29,397 nucleotides of DNA from JAQICX01 sp964441455. Its GTDB lineage: Bacteria > Verrucomicrobiota > Kiritimatiellia > JAQICX01. Position numbers and translations under genes: made by a program. The stretch spans positions 1-29,397 of the forward strand of contig CAYTUX010000239.1 in NCBI GenBank assembly GCA_964441455.1. The letters run 5' to 3'. This document shows, piece by piece, positions 7,196 to 15,313 of the stretch. Numbering within the stretch: the first letter of the stretch is position 1; each line of letters starts with the position of its first letter. The notes under the pieces are model-generated. The model saw only the letters and a program-made list of their open reading frames with translations. It made no database searches and had not been told where the DNA came from.

Positions 7196-8850
7196 AGAGC
7201 TTGATGATTAAAACAGTTGAAGATAATGGAGTTGCAACTTATATTAATTATAAAGAGGATGGTATTTGGAAGAAAAAAAGTTTTAGCGACTTTCAACGCA
7301 ATGTTGAAGTAATTACAGAAATGATTGATTTATTTAAGGTTAAGGAGGGAAAAACAGTTGGTCTGTTTCTTGAGAACGGTCACATGTGGAGTGAAATCTA
7401 TATGGGTATTGTTTCTGCAAATACAACTGCTGTTCCAATAGATGCAAAACTATTAGAAAATGAAGTTTCACATATTGTAAATGATTCGGAAGTATCTCTA
7501 ATTTTTACACAGCGTAAACTTGTACCTGTTATCAAGGAGTGTTTGCCTCGGTTAAATAAACTACACTCGGTTATTGTTGTTGATACAAATCTTGATGATA
7601 TAGAGTCGGGCGTTAAATTTATTGGTTATCCCAAACTGGTAAATCAGGCTCGCGAGCGATTTTTCAAAGTGAAAAGTACGAGGTTTGAATCATCTGATCC
7701 GACATCAGAAGATATTGCCTCAATTATTTATACATCTGGTACAACCGGTCGCTCAAAAGGAGCAATGCTTACCCATGGGAATTTTGCATCACAATACTTT
7801 TGTGTAATTGATAGAATTGAAATAAGCAAAGATGATAATCTTCTGACGGTATTACCTCTACATCATGCATTTTCCTTTACTGTAAATTTTGTTATTACAA
7901 TGTGCGTTGGTTGTCAGGCAAGTTATGTGGAAAGTCTCAGGACTATTTCTGAGAACATAAAAGAGATAAAGCCGACAGCTTTGGTTGGAGTTCCCCTGCT
8001 TTTTGACAAGATGAAAGACAAGATTATGGTTCAGCTCAAGCAGAATAAACTTGGGTCATTTTTGTATGCAGTAGGTATTAGAGGACCAATAAAGAAGAAG
8101 ATTGTTCAGGGATTTGGAGGACGAATGCGTTTGATGGTTTCAGGAGGGGCACCGGCAGACCCCGATACGCTGAAATGGTATAATTCTTTGGGAATTCAAG
8201 TTGTTGAAGGATATGGACTCACGGAAACTTCACCGGTTATTACTGTCGCAAGTCCGGATTCCACAAAATATGGCAAAGTTGGTCCGGTTCTTGTGAACTG
8301 TGAAATTCGTATTAAAGATCCAAACGAGAATGGCATAGGGGAGATTCAGGCTAAAGGTCCAAATATCTTTAAAGGCTATTTTAAAAATCAGACTGCAACC
8401 GATGAAGTTTTCGATTCAGATGGCTGGTTTTCAACCGGTGACTTGGGTTTGCTTGATGACGATAATTACCTTAAAATCTGTGGGCGAAAAAAATGCTTAA
8501 TAGTTAATAGAGAGGGAAAAAATATTTATCCTGAAGAGGTGGAGAATCATATATTGCATAATGAATTTGTTTCAGAAGTTCTGGTTCTTGGTTTTAATGA
8601 TCCTGATGAAGTTGGTGAAAAGGTTGGAGCCATTGTTGTTCCGGATAGTGAAAAGTTAGACAAGTGGCAAGCTCATCATCATCATACTGACCTTTCTGAT
8701 GAAGAGGTTGAAAAGTTGATTGTAGACCAGATTAAGGAAGAGTGTAAGACGCTTTCAAGTTATAAACGCCCACGAAAGATTGTTTTAAGATTTGAGGAGT
8801 TTGAAAAAACTTCTACAATGAAAGTAAAGCGTTATTTATACAATCTTTAA
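7183..8850 (+). CDS. AMP-forming acyl-CoA synthetase/ligase
   Basis: A 555-residue member of the ANL adenylating family, which activates a carboxylic acid with ATP to an acyl-AMP and then usually passes it to coenzyme A. The phosphate-binding loop YTSGTTGRSKGAMLTH is at 183-198, the VEGYGLTETSPV motif near 345, and GWFSTGDLG with the hinge GRKKCLIVNREGKNIYP near 410-445. The C-terminal TSTMKVKR carries K547 at the place of the acyl-adenylate catalytic lysine. Overall shape is closest to long-chain fatty-acid CoA ligases. A short insertion with four histidines (QAHHHHTDLSDEE) sits in the small C-terminal domain. The gene starts 13 bases before the upstream gene ends. The acid used is unknown. 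Confidence 0.88.
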   Translation: METLKSLMIKTVEDNGVATYINYKEDGIWKKKSFSDFQRNVEVITEMIDLFKVKEGKTVGLFLENGHMWSEIYMGIVSANTTAVPIDAKLLENEVSHIVNDSEVSLIFTQRKLVPVIKECLPRLNKLHSVIVVDTNLDDIESGVKFIGYPKLVNQARERFFKVKSTRFESSDPTSEDIASIIYTSGTTGRSKGAMLTHGNFASQYFCVIDRIEISKDDNLLTVLPLHHAFSFTVNFVITMCVGCQASYVESLRTISENIKEIKPTALVGVPLLFDKMKDKIMVQLKQNKLGSFLYAVGIRGPIKKKIVQGFGGRMRLMVSGGAPADPDTLKWYNSLGIQVVEGYGLTETSPVITVASPDSTKYGKVGPVLVNCEIRIKDPNENGIGEIQAKGPNIFKGYFKNQTATDEVFDSDGWFSTGDLGLLDDDNYLKICGRKKCLIVNREGKNIYPEEVENHILHNEFVSEVLVLGFNDPDEVGEKVGAIVVPDSEKLDKWQAHHHHTDLSDEEVEKLIVDQIKEECKTLSSYKRPRKIVLRFEEFEKTSTMKVKRYLYNL

Positions 8851-8875
8851 AAAATGTAAATGGTAAGTTGTTAAT

Positions 8876-8955
8876 TGCAAGGCGACGCTCTTCGTTGCAA
8901 ATGTGAACAACTATGTTTATTCATGCGTCTTTTGTCATGAGTCATGCGTCAAAAA
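8876..8955 (+). repeat. Composite repeat epsilon, copy 1
   Basis: Two modules: a hairpin GCGACG-CTCTT-CGTTGC (8883-8899, one G-T pair) and a block with two ATGCGTC words separated by GTCATGAGTC (8922-8950). Both recur in the same order on the minus strand at 18025-18124, where a REP-like hairpin sits between them. The remainder of the 8851-9064 spacer shows no gene; GAAAGGAAA just before 9065 is the ribosome binding site of the mutase. Confidence 0.55.
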
Positions 8956-9064
8956 GAGCAACCAAGCCTGTGACTGGGACAAGTCAAGTCCTTATGGCAA
9001 AGACTGAAGTGTAACTTACTTAATACTAATTTTTTAGACAATAGCACTGACTGAAAGGAAAATA

Positions 9065-10396
9065 ATGAACGCATTCAAAGCATATGATATCAGAGGGATA
9101 TATAATAAAGATTTTGATAAAGAAGATGTTTACAGAATAGGTTTCTTTCTTCCAAAACTTTTAAATGCAAAAGAGGTATTAGTCGGACGAGATGTTCGAG
9201 TCAGTTCTCCTGAAATTCATGATGCACTTATTTCCGGTATAACAGATGCAGGTGCCAATGTTTGTGATATTGGTCTTGCAACAACTCCAATGGTATATTT
9301 TGGTACAGGAAGATATCATTTTGACGCATCAGTTCAGATAACAGCATCCCACAATCCGGCAGAATATAATGGACTTAAAGTTTCTAAAACAGGAGCTCTA
9401 CCTGTTGGTTATGACACAGGGTTGAAAAAGCTGGAAGCGAAGGTGGATAGCGGAACAGAAATTATTCCGGTTAAAAATAAAGGTTGTGTGTATTACAAGG
9501 ATATAAAAGATGATTACATTTCATTTCAGAAAAAGAAGCTTTCTGATATCAGCAATCTTAAGACTGGAATTGATTGCTCAAACGGAATGGCTGGAATCGT
9601 TCTGAAAGATATTCTCGGTGAAGGACCAATTTATATAAATGAAGAGCCTGACGGCACCTTTCCATGTCATGCACCGAATCCTCTTGAAGAAGAGAACTGT
9701 GAACAGATAAAAAAACTGGTTACAGATAGACAGTTGGATGTGGGAATAATTTTTGATGGAGATGCGGATAGGATGATGCTTATTGATGAAAAAGGGCGTT
9801 TCGTCAGACCGGACATTACTATTGGTATTCTTGGCAGATATTATCTCAAAGAACCAGGGGATCATGTTCTTTATGATATCCGAACATCCAGAGGCGTGAC
9901 TGAATATATTCAGAAAATGGGTGCAGAGATTCATATGTCCAAGGTCGGCCATGCTTACGCAAAGTATAAAATGGCTGAATATGGTTGTGTTTTCGGTGGC
10001 GAACTTGCAGGTCATTACTATCTGAAAGATTTTTATAATTGTGATTCTGCTATTATGGCAGCAGTAATTGTTCTTGATGTTCTTTCTGAATTGAAAATGA
10101 AAAACATTAAATTTTCGGAATTAGTTGATGAAATCAACTGCTACGCAAATTCCGGTGAGATTAATTATAAGATTGAAAATAAGCAGGGAGTTATCGAGAA
10201 GGTTAAGAACTATGTTCTTGAAAGAGAGAAACCTGTAACCCATACAGATTTAGATGGATACCGGTTTGATTTTAAGGATTGGTGGTTCAACATTAGACCA
10301 TCAAATACTGAGCCCTATCTTCGTCTGATTGTTGAAGCAGATAATCAGAAAATGCTTGACCAAAAACTGGAAATGTTTAAATCTCTGATTGCCTAA
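9065..10396 (+). CDS. Phosphomannomutase/phosphoglucomutase
   Basis: A 443-residue alpha-D-phosphohexomutase that interconverts hexose 1- and 6-phosphates (mannose and/or glucose), feeding nucleotide-sugar and polysaccharide synthesis in the cytoplasm. All four family sites are intact: TASHNPAEYNG with the phosphoserine S95, the Mg-binding loop DGDADR (231-236), the sugar-binding loop GGELAGH (311-317), and the phosphate-binding RPSNTEP (411-417). The N-terminal YDIRGIY is also typical. Length matches the ManB/AlgC-type bifunctional enzymes. A good ribosome binding site (GAAAGGAAA) lies just upstream. Base composition is like the AT-rich neighbours, so this is a resident gene, and it ends right before the GC-rich block. 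Mannose versus glucose preference cannot be decided. Confidence 0.92.
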   Translation: MNAFKAYDIRGIYNKDFDKEDVYRIGFFLPKLLNAKEVLVGRDVRVSSPEIHDALISGITDAGANVCDIGLATTPMVYFGTGRYHFDASVQITASHNPAEYNGLKVSKTGALPVGYDTGLKKLEAKVDSGTEIIPVKNKGCVYYKDIKDDYISFQKKKLSDISNLKTGIDCSNGMAGIVLKDILGEGPIYINEEPDGTFPCHAPNPLEEENCEQIKKLVTDRQLDVGIIFDGDADRMMLIDEKGRFVRPDITIGILGRYYLKEPGDHVLYDIRTSRGVTEYIQKMGAEIHMSKVGHAYAKYKMAEYGCVFGGELAGHYYLKDFYNCDSAIMAAVIVLDVLSELKMKNIKFSELVDEINCYANSGEINYKIENKQGVIEKVKNYVLEREKPVTHTDLDGYRFDFKDWWFNIRPSNTEPYLRLIVEADNQKMLDQKLEMFKSLIA

Positions 10397-10420
10397 AAAT
10401 AAATAATTCAAAGAGGTTTT

Positions 10421-10456
10421 ATCCACAGATTTCGCAGATGAACGCAGATTATTAAA
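10421..10456 (+). repeat. CCACAGATTTCGCAGAT-type intergenic repeat
   Basis: The text ATCCACAGATTTCGCAGATG, followed by AACGCAGATT, is a short degenerate tandem repeat of a kind seen in spacers of several bacterial phyla. It lies at the left edge of the GC-rich block, whose right edge has a related-looking GACGCAGAG repeat at 12473-12488. Confidence 0.45.
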
Positions 10457-10802
10457 AGAAAAATCAAAAATATTAGCAACGAAAGTCATAGGACGGCATA
10501 GCCGCTGGACGCATCTGGAAAGTGTGACTCCAACGTTGAGAAAAGAAAAAATGATAGAACAAATGAAACCCAAGGAGCGATGGTCGGCCGGGCACAACAT
10601 GGTCCTGCATATGTTCGGACACCTGAAGGATCTTTTGCCTGATCTGGCCCAGATTTCGACACAAGCGTTTGAAGCGTTCACTTCGCCAACCCTCGATAAT
10701 AAGAGCCTGTTGGACAGTCTGCCGGACGGTCGCCATGTCTGCCCCGATAAATGCCTTAGCAAGTGCTTGCAACCGCCCCCCGTTCGGCGCTATCATATTT
10801 CT

Positions 10803-12395
10803 ATGAACGAAACAAGTCCCGCTCCCCGGCGAATCGACACCTCTACACGCAAACGGGGATGCGCGCGCACCACCACCTTGCTACTGCTCACCGCTCTCCT
10901 CGTGGCTGGCTGCGTCAGTAATCCCATCACCGGCAGGCGAGAGTTGTCCCTGATCAGCGAACAGCAGGAACTTCGCCTGGGTGCCGAAACTTATCCGACC
11001 AGTCTCCAGGCCCAGGGCGGCACCTACAACGCCCATCCCGAAGTGCAGACCTATGTTGATAGCGTCATGCACAAGGTGGCCGCTCACAGCGACCGCCCCG
11101 AGCTGCCCTACGAGATCGCCGTGCTCAACAACGGTGTCCCAAACGCCTGGGCATTGCCCGGCGGCAAGATGGCCATCAACCGCGGGCTGCTCACGGAATT
11201 GAAGAGCGAGGCTGAACTGGCGGCCGTACTGGGACATGAAATCGTCCATATCGCCGCCCGCCACGGTGCCAAGGTAATCGAACGCGGCATGCTCACGCAG
11301 GGAGCCATCTTGGGTGTCGGCCTCGCCCTCGATGATCACGAGTACCGCGATGTCATCGTCGGTGGTGCCGGCCTCGGCATGGCCCTCGTCAGCCTCAAGT
11401 ACAGCCGCGTAGCCGAACTGGAATCGGACAACTATGGCATCAAATACATGGTTGCCGCCGGCTACGATCCCGCCGCCGCCGTGGAACTGCAGCAAACTTT
11501 CCTGCGCCTCTCGAACAGGCGCAATTCCGGCTGGCTGGCCGGACTGCTCGCCTCCCACCCGCCTTCTCAAGAGCGCGTTGATGCCAACCGTCAGCACGTC
11601 TCCGGGTACAGCCGGGACAACCTCTTTGTGGGGCGCGAGGAGTACCTCCTGGCCATGGAACCGCTCATTGAATCCAAGGCCGCCTACGACACCTACGAGA
11701 CCGGACAGGCCGCTCTGGACAAGGACCCCTCCAAGACCGCCCGCCTCGCCAGGGAAGCCATTGACAAGGAACCGCGCGAAGCCCAGTTCTATGGTCTCCT
11801 CGCCAAGGCCCTCGCAGCCCAGCAACGCCCCACCGAGGCCATCACCGCCCTCAACCAGGCCATCAAGTTGCAACCGAACTATTTCGACTACTACCTGACC
11901 CGTGGGCACCTGCGAAAGACCATGGGCGATACGGAGGGTGCCAGTACTGACTTCACCCGCAGCATCCAACTCCTGCCCACCGCATCCGCCCACGCTGCCA
12001 TGGGTCAATTCGCGTTGGCTGCCGGGCGATCCGATCTGGCCATCCCCCATCTGCGTGCTGCCGCTTCCGCGGACTCCCTTGAAGGACAACAGGCCCGAAA
12101 AAGCCTGATCCGGCTGGAGCTACCCTCCGCCCCCGGGCGTTACCTGCGCGCTTCCTACAGCCTTGACAAGGCGGACCTGCTGGTCGTCACTCTGTGGAAT
12201 CCCACTACCCTGTCCGTCGCCACCTGCAACTTCACCTTGCAAACCCCCACCAGATCCACCAAATACACCGTGTCCGGCGGAATCCCCGCCGGCGCGACGC
12301 GTCGGGTACCAACGAAGGTCGGTCCATTCACTGACGTGAACACAGCGGCCAGACAGGTTACCTTGCACTTTAACCGCGTGACACTCGCCGATTGA
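10803..12395 (+). CDS. M48 metalloprotease lipoprotein with TPR repeats
   Basis: A 530-residue envelope protease. The N-terminus has a basic stretch, a hydrophobic segment and the lipobox LVAGC with C37 as lipid anchor, followed by CVSNPITGRRELSLIS, typical of the BepA/LoiP-like M48 group, which degrades misassembled outer-membrane proteins. The zinc site is HEIVH (145-149) and the third ligand is E205 in ELESD. After the protease domain come at least three TPR-like helices (about 300-420) and a beta-rich C-terminal domain of about 90 residues. The frame is open for 93 codons upstream; the start at 10803 is chosen because it puts the signal sequence at the N-terminus, although no ribosome binding site is seen. 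The gene is far more GC-rich than the flanking mutase and looks acquired. The 10524-10802 stretch is also GC-rich and may hold a remnant of another gene. Confidence 0.85.
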   Translation: MNETSPAPRRIDTSTRKRGCARTTTLLLLTALLVAGCVSNPITGRRELSLISEQQELRLGAETYPTSLQAQGGTYNAHPEVQTYVDSVMHKVAAHSDRPELPYEIAVLNNGVPNAWALPGGKMAINRGLLTELKSEAELAAVLGHEIVHIAARHGAKVIERGMLTQGAILGVGLALDDHEYRDVIVGGAGLGMALVSLKYSRVAELESDNYGIKYMVAAGYDPAAAVELQQTFLRLSNRRNSGWLAGLLASHPPSQERVDANRQHVSGYSRDNLFVGREEYLLAMEPLIESKAAYDTYETGQAALDKDPSKTARLAREAIDKEPREAQFYGLLAKALAAQQRPTEAITALNQAIKLQPNYFDYYLTRGHLRKTMGDTEGASTDFTRSIQLLPTASAHAAMGQFALAAGRSDLAIPHLRAAASADSLEGQQARKSLIRLELPSAPGRYLRASYSLDKADLLVVTLWNPTTLSVATCNFTLQTPTRSTKYTVSGGIPAGATRRVPTKVGPFTDVNTAARQVTLHFNRVTLAD

Positions 12396-12444
12396 GCCCT
12401 GTCTGCCGGCGAACAGGACTGATTTACATAGGGCGGTCGAGCCG

Positions 12445-12490
12445 CAACCAAAAGAATTTTTCGCCCAAAGACGCAGAGGACGCAGAGAAA
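12445..12490 (+). repeat. Intergenic repeats at right edge of the GC-rich block
   Basis: CAACCAAAAGAATTTTTCGC (12447-12466) recurs exactly at 28145-28164 after the ABC-F gene. It is followed by AAAGACGCAGAGGACGCAGAG, a short tandem of a widespread intergenic type. The junction with AT-rich sequence lies here. Confidence 0.5.
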
Positions 12491-12530
12491 AGAAAAATAA
12501 TGGTTAATGGTTAATTATTAATGTTGGAAA

Positions 12531-12580
12531 AGCTCCGCAGGCAGATAAAAATTGTAAACTGTCAAGGGTAAACTTTGGAA
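12531..12580 (+). repeat. AGCTCCGCAGG plus GTAAACT repeat (copy 2)
   Basis: AGCTCCGCAGG (12531-12541) followed by GTAAACT units, in the same order as at 5428-5490. The rest of the 12396-12903 spacer has a long AT-rich stretch and no gene. Confidence 0.5.
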
Positions 12581-12748
12581 AAGTGCAACCCTTGTATAAG
12601 ACATATTACGAATCATCTCAACTTCTTTTATTTATTTGCCAAAAAAAAGTTGCATTTTTTGAAAAACACTATATAATTTTTTTTTTAATCTTGTAACAGG
12701 TATATTTATATCTGTACTTTGCAGCTTTTAAATGTGCATAATTGATGG

Positions 12749-12779
12749 GCCCTGCTAATAAAATTTTAATGGCAGGGTG
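12749..12779 (+). promoter_or_regulatory. Long hairpin in the leader region of the hydrolase
   Basis: CCCTGC and GCAGGG enclose an AT-rich self-complementary segment, TAATAAAATTTTAATG. It lies about 125 bases before the hydrolase start, with no T-run after it. It could be a regulatory hairpin or a decayed palindrome; no known riboswitch fits. Confidence 0.35.
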
Positions 12780-12848
12780 TGTCAAATGCAACAAAATTTT
12801 CTAACATCAATGAGTAAAAAAAGCTCTTTGAAATTATTAACAAAATAT

Positions 12849-12879
12849 TGAAAGACATTATTTTAAGAATAGGTACAAT
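12849..12879 (+). promoter_or_regulatory. Candidate promoter of the hydrolase block
   Basis: The -10-like TACAAT (12874-12879) is part of ATAGGTACAAT (12869-12879), which also occurs at 23901-23911 ahead of another gene. TTGAAA at 12849-12854 is a possible -35 box, but the spacing is 19 bases. The gene starts 24 bases downstream with a good AAAGGA ribosome binding site. Confidence 0.4.
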
Positions 12880-12903
12880 ATATGTTTAGCAAAGGACGGC
12901 GAT

Positions 12904-13797
12904 ATGAGACGTAATAGCGATTTGATGCGTCATTTCATGGAGCAAAAGTCGACTTTTGTTCCGCAGTTGGCGTGGCGAGCGACTAACGCCGAGCAACACA
13001 AGGCTTGGCGCAAGCGCTTCGCACGGCGACTTCGTCTGCTCGTGGGGCACGAACCCACCGCAGTACCCCTTCAAGTCGACTGGGCTGAGACGATCGAAAC
13101 GAAAGCGTTCACCCGACACAAGATCTACGTGCAGTCGGAGGAGCACTACTGGATCCCTGCCTACTACTACGTGCCAAAGCGTCGCGTCGCGTCCGTCCCC
13201 GGTATCGTTTGTCTGCACGGTCACAGTGGAATCTACCCCTATATTCGCGAAAGTGACGAACAACAACGTGAAAAGTGCCGAAATCTGGAGCTGGACTTTG
13301 CTCCCTTCTTTGCCGAGCACGGCTACGTGACCATCGCCCCCATCCAACGCGGGTGGAACGAAACGGCTGAAGGTGTGGATCGAAATGAAAGTGGCTGCCA
13401 GCGAATGGTGCTGAACAGCTTTCTCGTTGGCATGAGTCCCATTGGGTTGCGGTGCTGGGATAGTTCACGACTCATCGATTTTCTGCAGACCCAGGAGTGT
13501 GTGGACTCGACACAAATTGGAGTTGCGGGGCTCTCCGGTGGCGGCATGGTCGCGCTGTTTTGGGCCGCCCTTGAGCGACGTGTCAAGTTCGCCATGGTTG
13601 CAGGATATTACTGCTCGTTCAAAGAGTCGATCTACTCAAACCATCATTGCCTTTGCAACTGCGTTCCCAACATGATGGAATGGGGAGACATGAGAGAAGT
13701 CGCTGCACTGATCGCTCCTCGTCCTTTGCTCGTAATCAGCGGAAAAAAGATCCCATTTTCCCGATTGTCGCGACTCGGCAGGCATTCGCTGAGTTAG
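12904..13797 (+). CDS. Alpha/beta hydrolase (esterase-like), interrupted by frameshift
   Basis: The open frame codes for 297 residues of an alpha/beta hydrolase of the dienelactone-hydrolase/acetyl-xylan-esterase type. The strand PGIVCLHGHSG near residue 97 precedes the oxyanion region, and the nucleophile elbow GLSGGG puts the catalytic serine at S211. The product then departs from the family after VISGKK: continuing one base back gives DPIFP with the acid D283 and GPHAW with the catalytic H320, ending at 13970 as a 355-residue protein. The shift falls on the run of six A at 13743-13748. As read, the product lacks the acid and the histidine and should be inactive. A lost A (mutation or sequencing error) is the simplest explanation; programmed -1 slippage is possible. 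Strong ribosome binding site AAAGGA. GC-richer than the neighbouring core genes. Confidence 0.75.
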   Translation: MRRNSDLMRHFMEQKSTFVPQLAWRATNAEQHKAWRKRFARRLRLLVGHEPTAVPLQVDWAETIETKAFTRHKIYVQSEEHYWIPAYYYVPKRRVASVPGIVCLHGHSGIYPYIRESDEQQREKCRNLELDFAPFFAEHGYVTIAPIQRGWNETAEGVDRNESGCQRMVLNSFLVGMSPIGLRCWDSSRLIDFLQTQECVDSTQIGVAGLSGGGMVALFWAALERRVKFAMVAGYYCSFKESIYSNHHCLCNCVPNMMEWGDMREVAALIAPRPLLVISGKKIPFSRLSRLGRHSLS

Positions 13798-13970
13798 AGA
13801 AGGTCTATGGGTTGATTGGTGCCAGCCAGAATTTGGAGAAGGACTTCTTCGACGGCCCGCACGCCTGGAGCAACCGAAAGACGCTAACGTTCATTGGGAA
13901 ACACGTATCGATTCAAACAGTTGCCGAACCAAGGAGTGCATTCGTGCATGACTCCCGGCGTTCGCTATGA
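13746..13970 (+). pseudogene. Displaced C-terminal part of the alpha/beta hydrolase
   Basis: Frame -1 relative to the preceding hydrolase frame encodes about 75 residues that complete the family domain: KDPIFPIVATRQAF carries the catalytic acid and FDGPHAW the catalytic histidine. It has no start or ribosome binding site of its own, so it is expressed only if the ribosome shifts frame or if the genome base call is wrong. Confidence 0.7.
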
Positions 13971-14010
13971 AAGCAGCATGATAACTTAGAGAGAGACACA
14001 TCATAATTCA

Positions 14011-15126
14011 ATGAACACAACTAAGGATATTTGGGTTGACTGTGATTTTCCGGGCGGGAACATCGTCGTTGATGGAATAGAAGGAGACACCGTCCGGGTC
14101 CATCCGGATTTGAGGGACACCTCCGGTGACTGGTTCTATTTCAACTTTCGTCTGTATGGCGCCGCCAATCGCAGGATCAATGTCGAGTTCACGAGTTCGA
14201 AAGTGCTCGGTCCGCTCGGTCCCGCAGTGCGCCATGACGATGCTGCGACTTGGAGCTGGCTCGGGGCCGGGTCTTTGCGAGGTTATTCGGCGTTTACCTG
14301 TCAACTGCCGCCGGAATCTGCATCCACGCAATTTGCGTTAGCTGTGCCGTACACCAGATCGAATTTGGATCTCTTCCTTCAGCATCACCAGCATACGTCC
14401 AACCTGCATGCAGAGCAAATCTGTCAAAGCCGCAAAGGGCGCGTGGTGCCACTTATTCGTCTAGGGGAAAGCGGCGCCGATTTCGGTTTGGTACTGACCT
14501 GTCGTCATCATGCCTGCGAGATGGTCGGGAACTATGTTTTAGAGGGATTTATAGAAGCGGTACTCGCAAGTGACCGGATCGGAGAGCGACTGCGGCAATT
14601 GGATATTCTTATTGTTCCATTCGCAGACATGGATGGTGTTGAGGATGGCGATCAGGGTAAGAACCGTCTACCTTATGACCATAACCATGATTACGGTACC
14701 GTCCAAATCTATCCAGAGACGCGCGCCATAAAGGAAACACTTTCTGCTTGGCAAGGTCGCCGGCGGGTGGTAATTGATCTGCACTGCCCTGGAATTCGAG
14801 GCGACCAAAACAATCATATTTTCTTTTCCGGCGCTCGGAAAACGTGGGGCGAAGTGCTGAAGTTCGGATCGCACTTTTCCCGTTATGCGACCGGTAAGTT
14901 AAGAATTGATCCGCGATTTAATGTGGCATATGGGGAGAAGTGGAATCAGGATTCTCCTCATTTGTTGCTAAAGCATTGGGCAAGCGAACTTCCTGAAGTA
15001 GTCATGGCGAGCACGCTTGAAATTCCGTATGCACTCGCCGGAGGCGAGATTGTTCTGCCGGATTCGGCACGCTCATTCGGGCACGACCTTGCCACGGGGC
15101 TTGCCGGGTATCGGGCAGGGTTTTAG
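14011..15126 (+). CDS. M14-family zinc carboxypeptidase-like protein
   Basis: A 371-residue protein whose C-terminal two thirds match the M14 metallocarboxypeptidase fold. The zinc ligands are visible: H167 and E170 in CRHHACE and H258 in DLHCPG. The substrate-binding stretch PFADMDGVEDGDQGKNR follows the usual N-P-D-G-V-x-x-G-x-R pattern (R219), and E337 in STLEIPY fits the general base. Residues 1-110 form a beta-rich N-terminal domain like the one in cytosolic carboxypeptidases. There is no signal peptide. The substrate could be a peptide, a peptidoglycan stem or another amide, since many relatives have unknown targets. It follows the frameshifted hydrolase by 40 bases in the same direction, so the two probably form an operon. 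The upstream ribosome binding site is weak (AGAGAGAG). Confidence 0.78.
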   Translation: MNTTKDIWVDCDFPGGNIVVDGIEGDTVRVHPDLRDTSGDWFYFNFRLYGAANRRINVEFTSSKVLGPLGPAVRHDDAATWSWLGAGSLRGYSAFTCQLPPESASTQFALAVPYTRSNLDLFLQHHQHTSNLHAEQICQSRKGRVVPLIRLGESGADFGLVLTCRHHACEMVGNYVLEGFIEAVLASDRIGERLRQLDILIVPFADMDGVEDGDQGKNRLPYDHNHDYGTVQIYPETRAIKETLSAWQGRRRVVIDLHCPGIRGDQNNHIFFSGARKTWGEVLKFGSHFSRYATGKLRIDPRFNVAYGEKWNQDSPHLLLKHWASELPEVVMASTLEIPYALAGGEIVLPDSARSFGHDLATGLAGYRAGF

Positions 15127-15262
15127 GTTGTGTGCCAACAAGTTGATTGACAACCGTAGACGCACGTGGGGAGAGAACAATCAGGTTCAGGCGACGCTTA
15201 ACAGCGCATCTCATCTAAACCTTAAAGAATAATAAAATTAACCATAAAGAACTTGAAGAAAA

Positions 15263-15313
15263 ATGAAAATTAAAAAAATCGAAGATTTCCAGAAAAGCCA
15301 TTATAAAATTTAA
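15263..15313 (+). pseudogene. Possible relic of a four-helix-bundle (IVP-type) gene
   Basis: A 16-codon frame reads MKIKKIEDFQKSHYKI and stops. It resembles the first residues of the four-helix-bundle S23 intervening-sequence proteins, which commonly begin M-K-x-x-x-F-E-D-L. It is preceded by ACCATAAAGAACTTGAAGAA, a repeat-like motif. The rest of the 15127-15438 spacer has no gene. The call is weak because so few residues remain. Confidence 0.3.

Noticed and set aside
9578..10015. 145-codon minus-strand frame inside the phosphohexomutase
   Set aside because: It lies antisense to conserved mutase motifs and encodes no recognisable protein.
10524..10802. N-terminal 93-residue extension of the M48 protein
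   Set aside because: It would bury the signal sequence and lipobox inside the protein; retained only as possible remnant DNA.
10881..12089. 402-codon open frame on the minus strand of the M48 gene
   Set aside because: A glycine- and valine-rich shadow of a GC-rich gene; the plus strand carries complete protease and TPR motifs.
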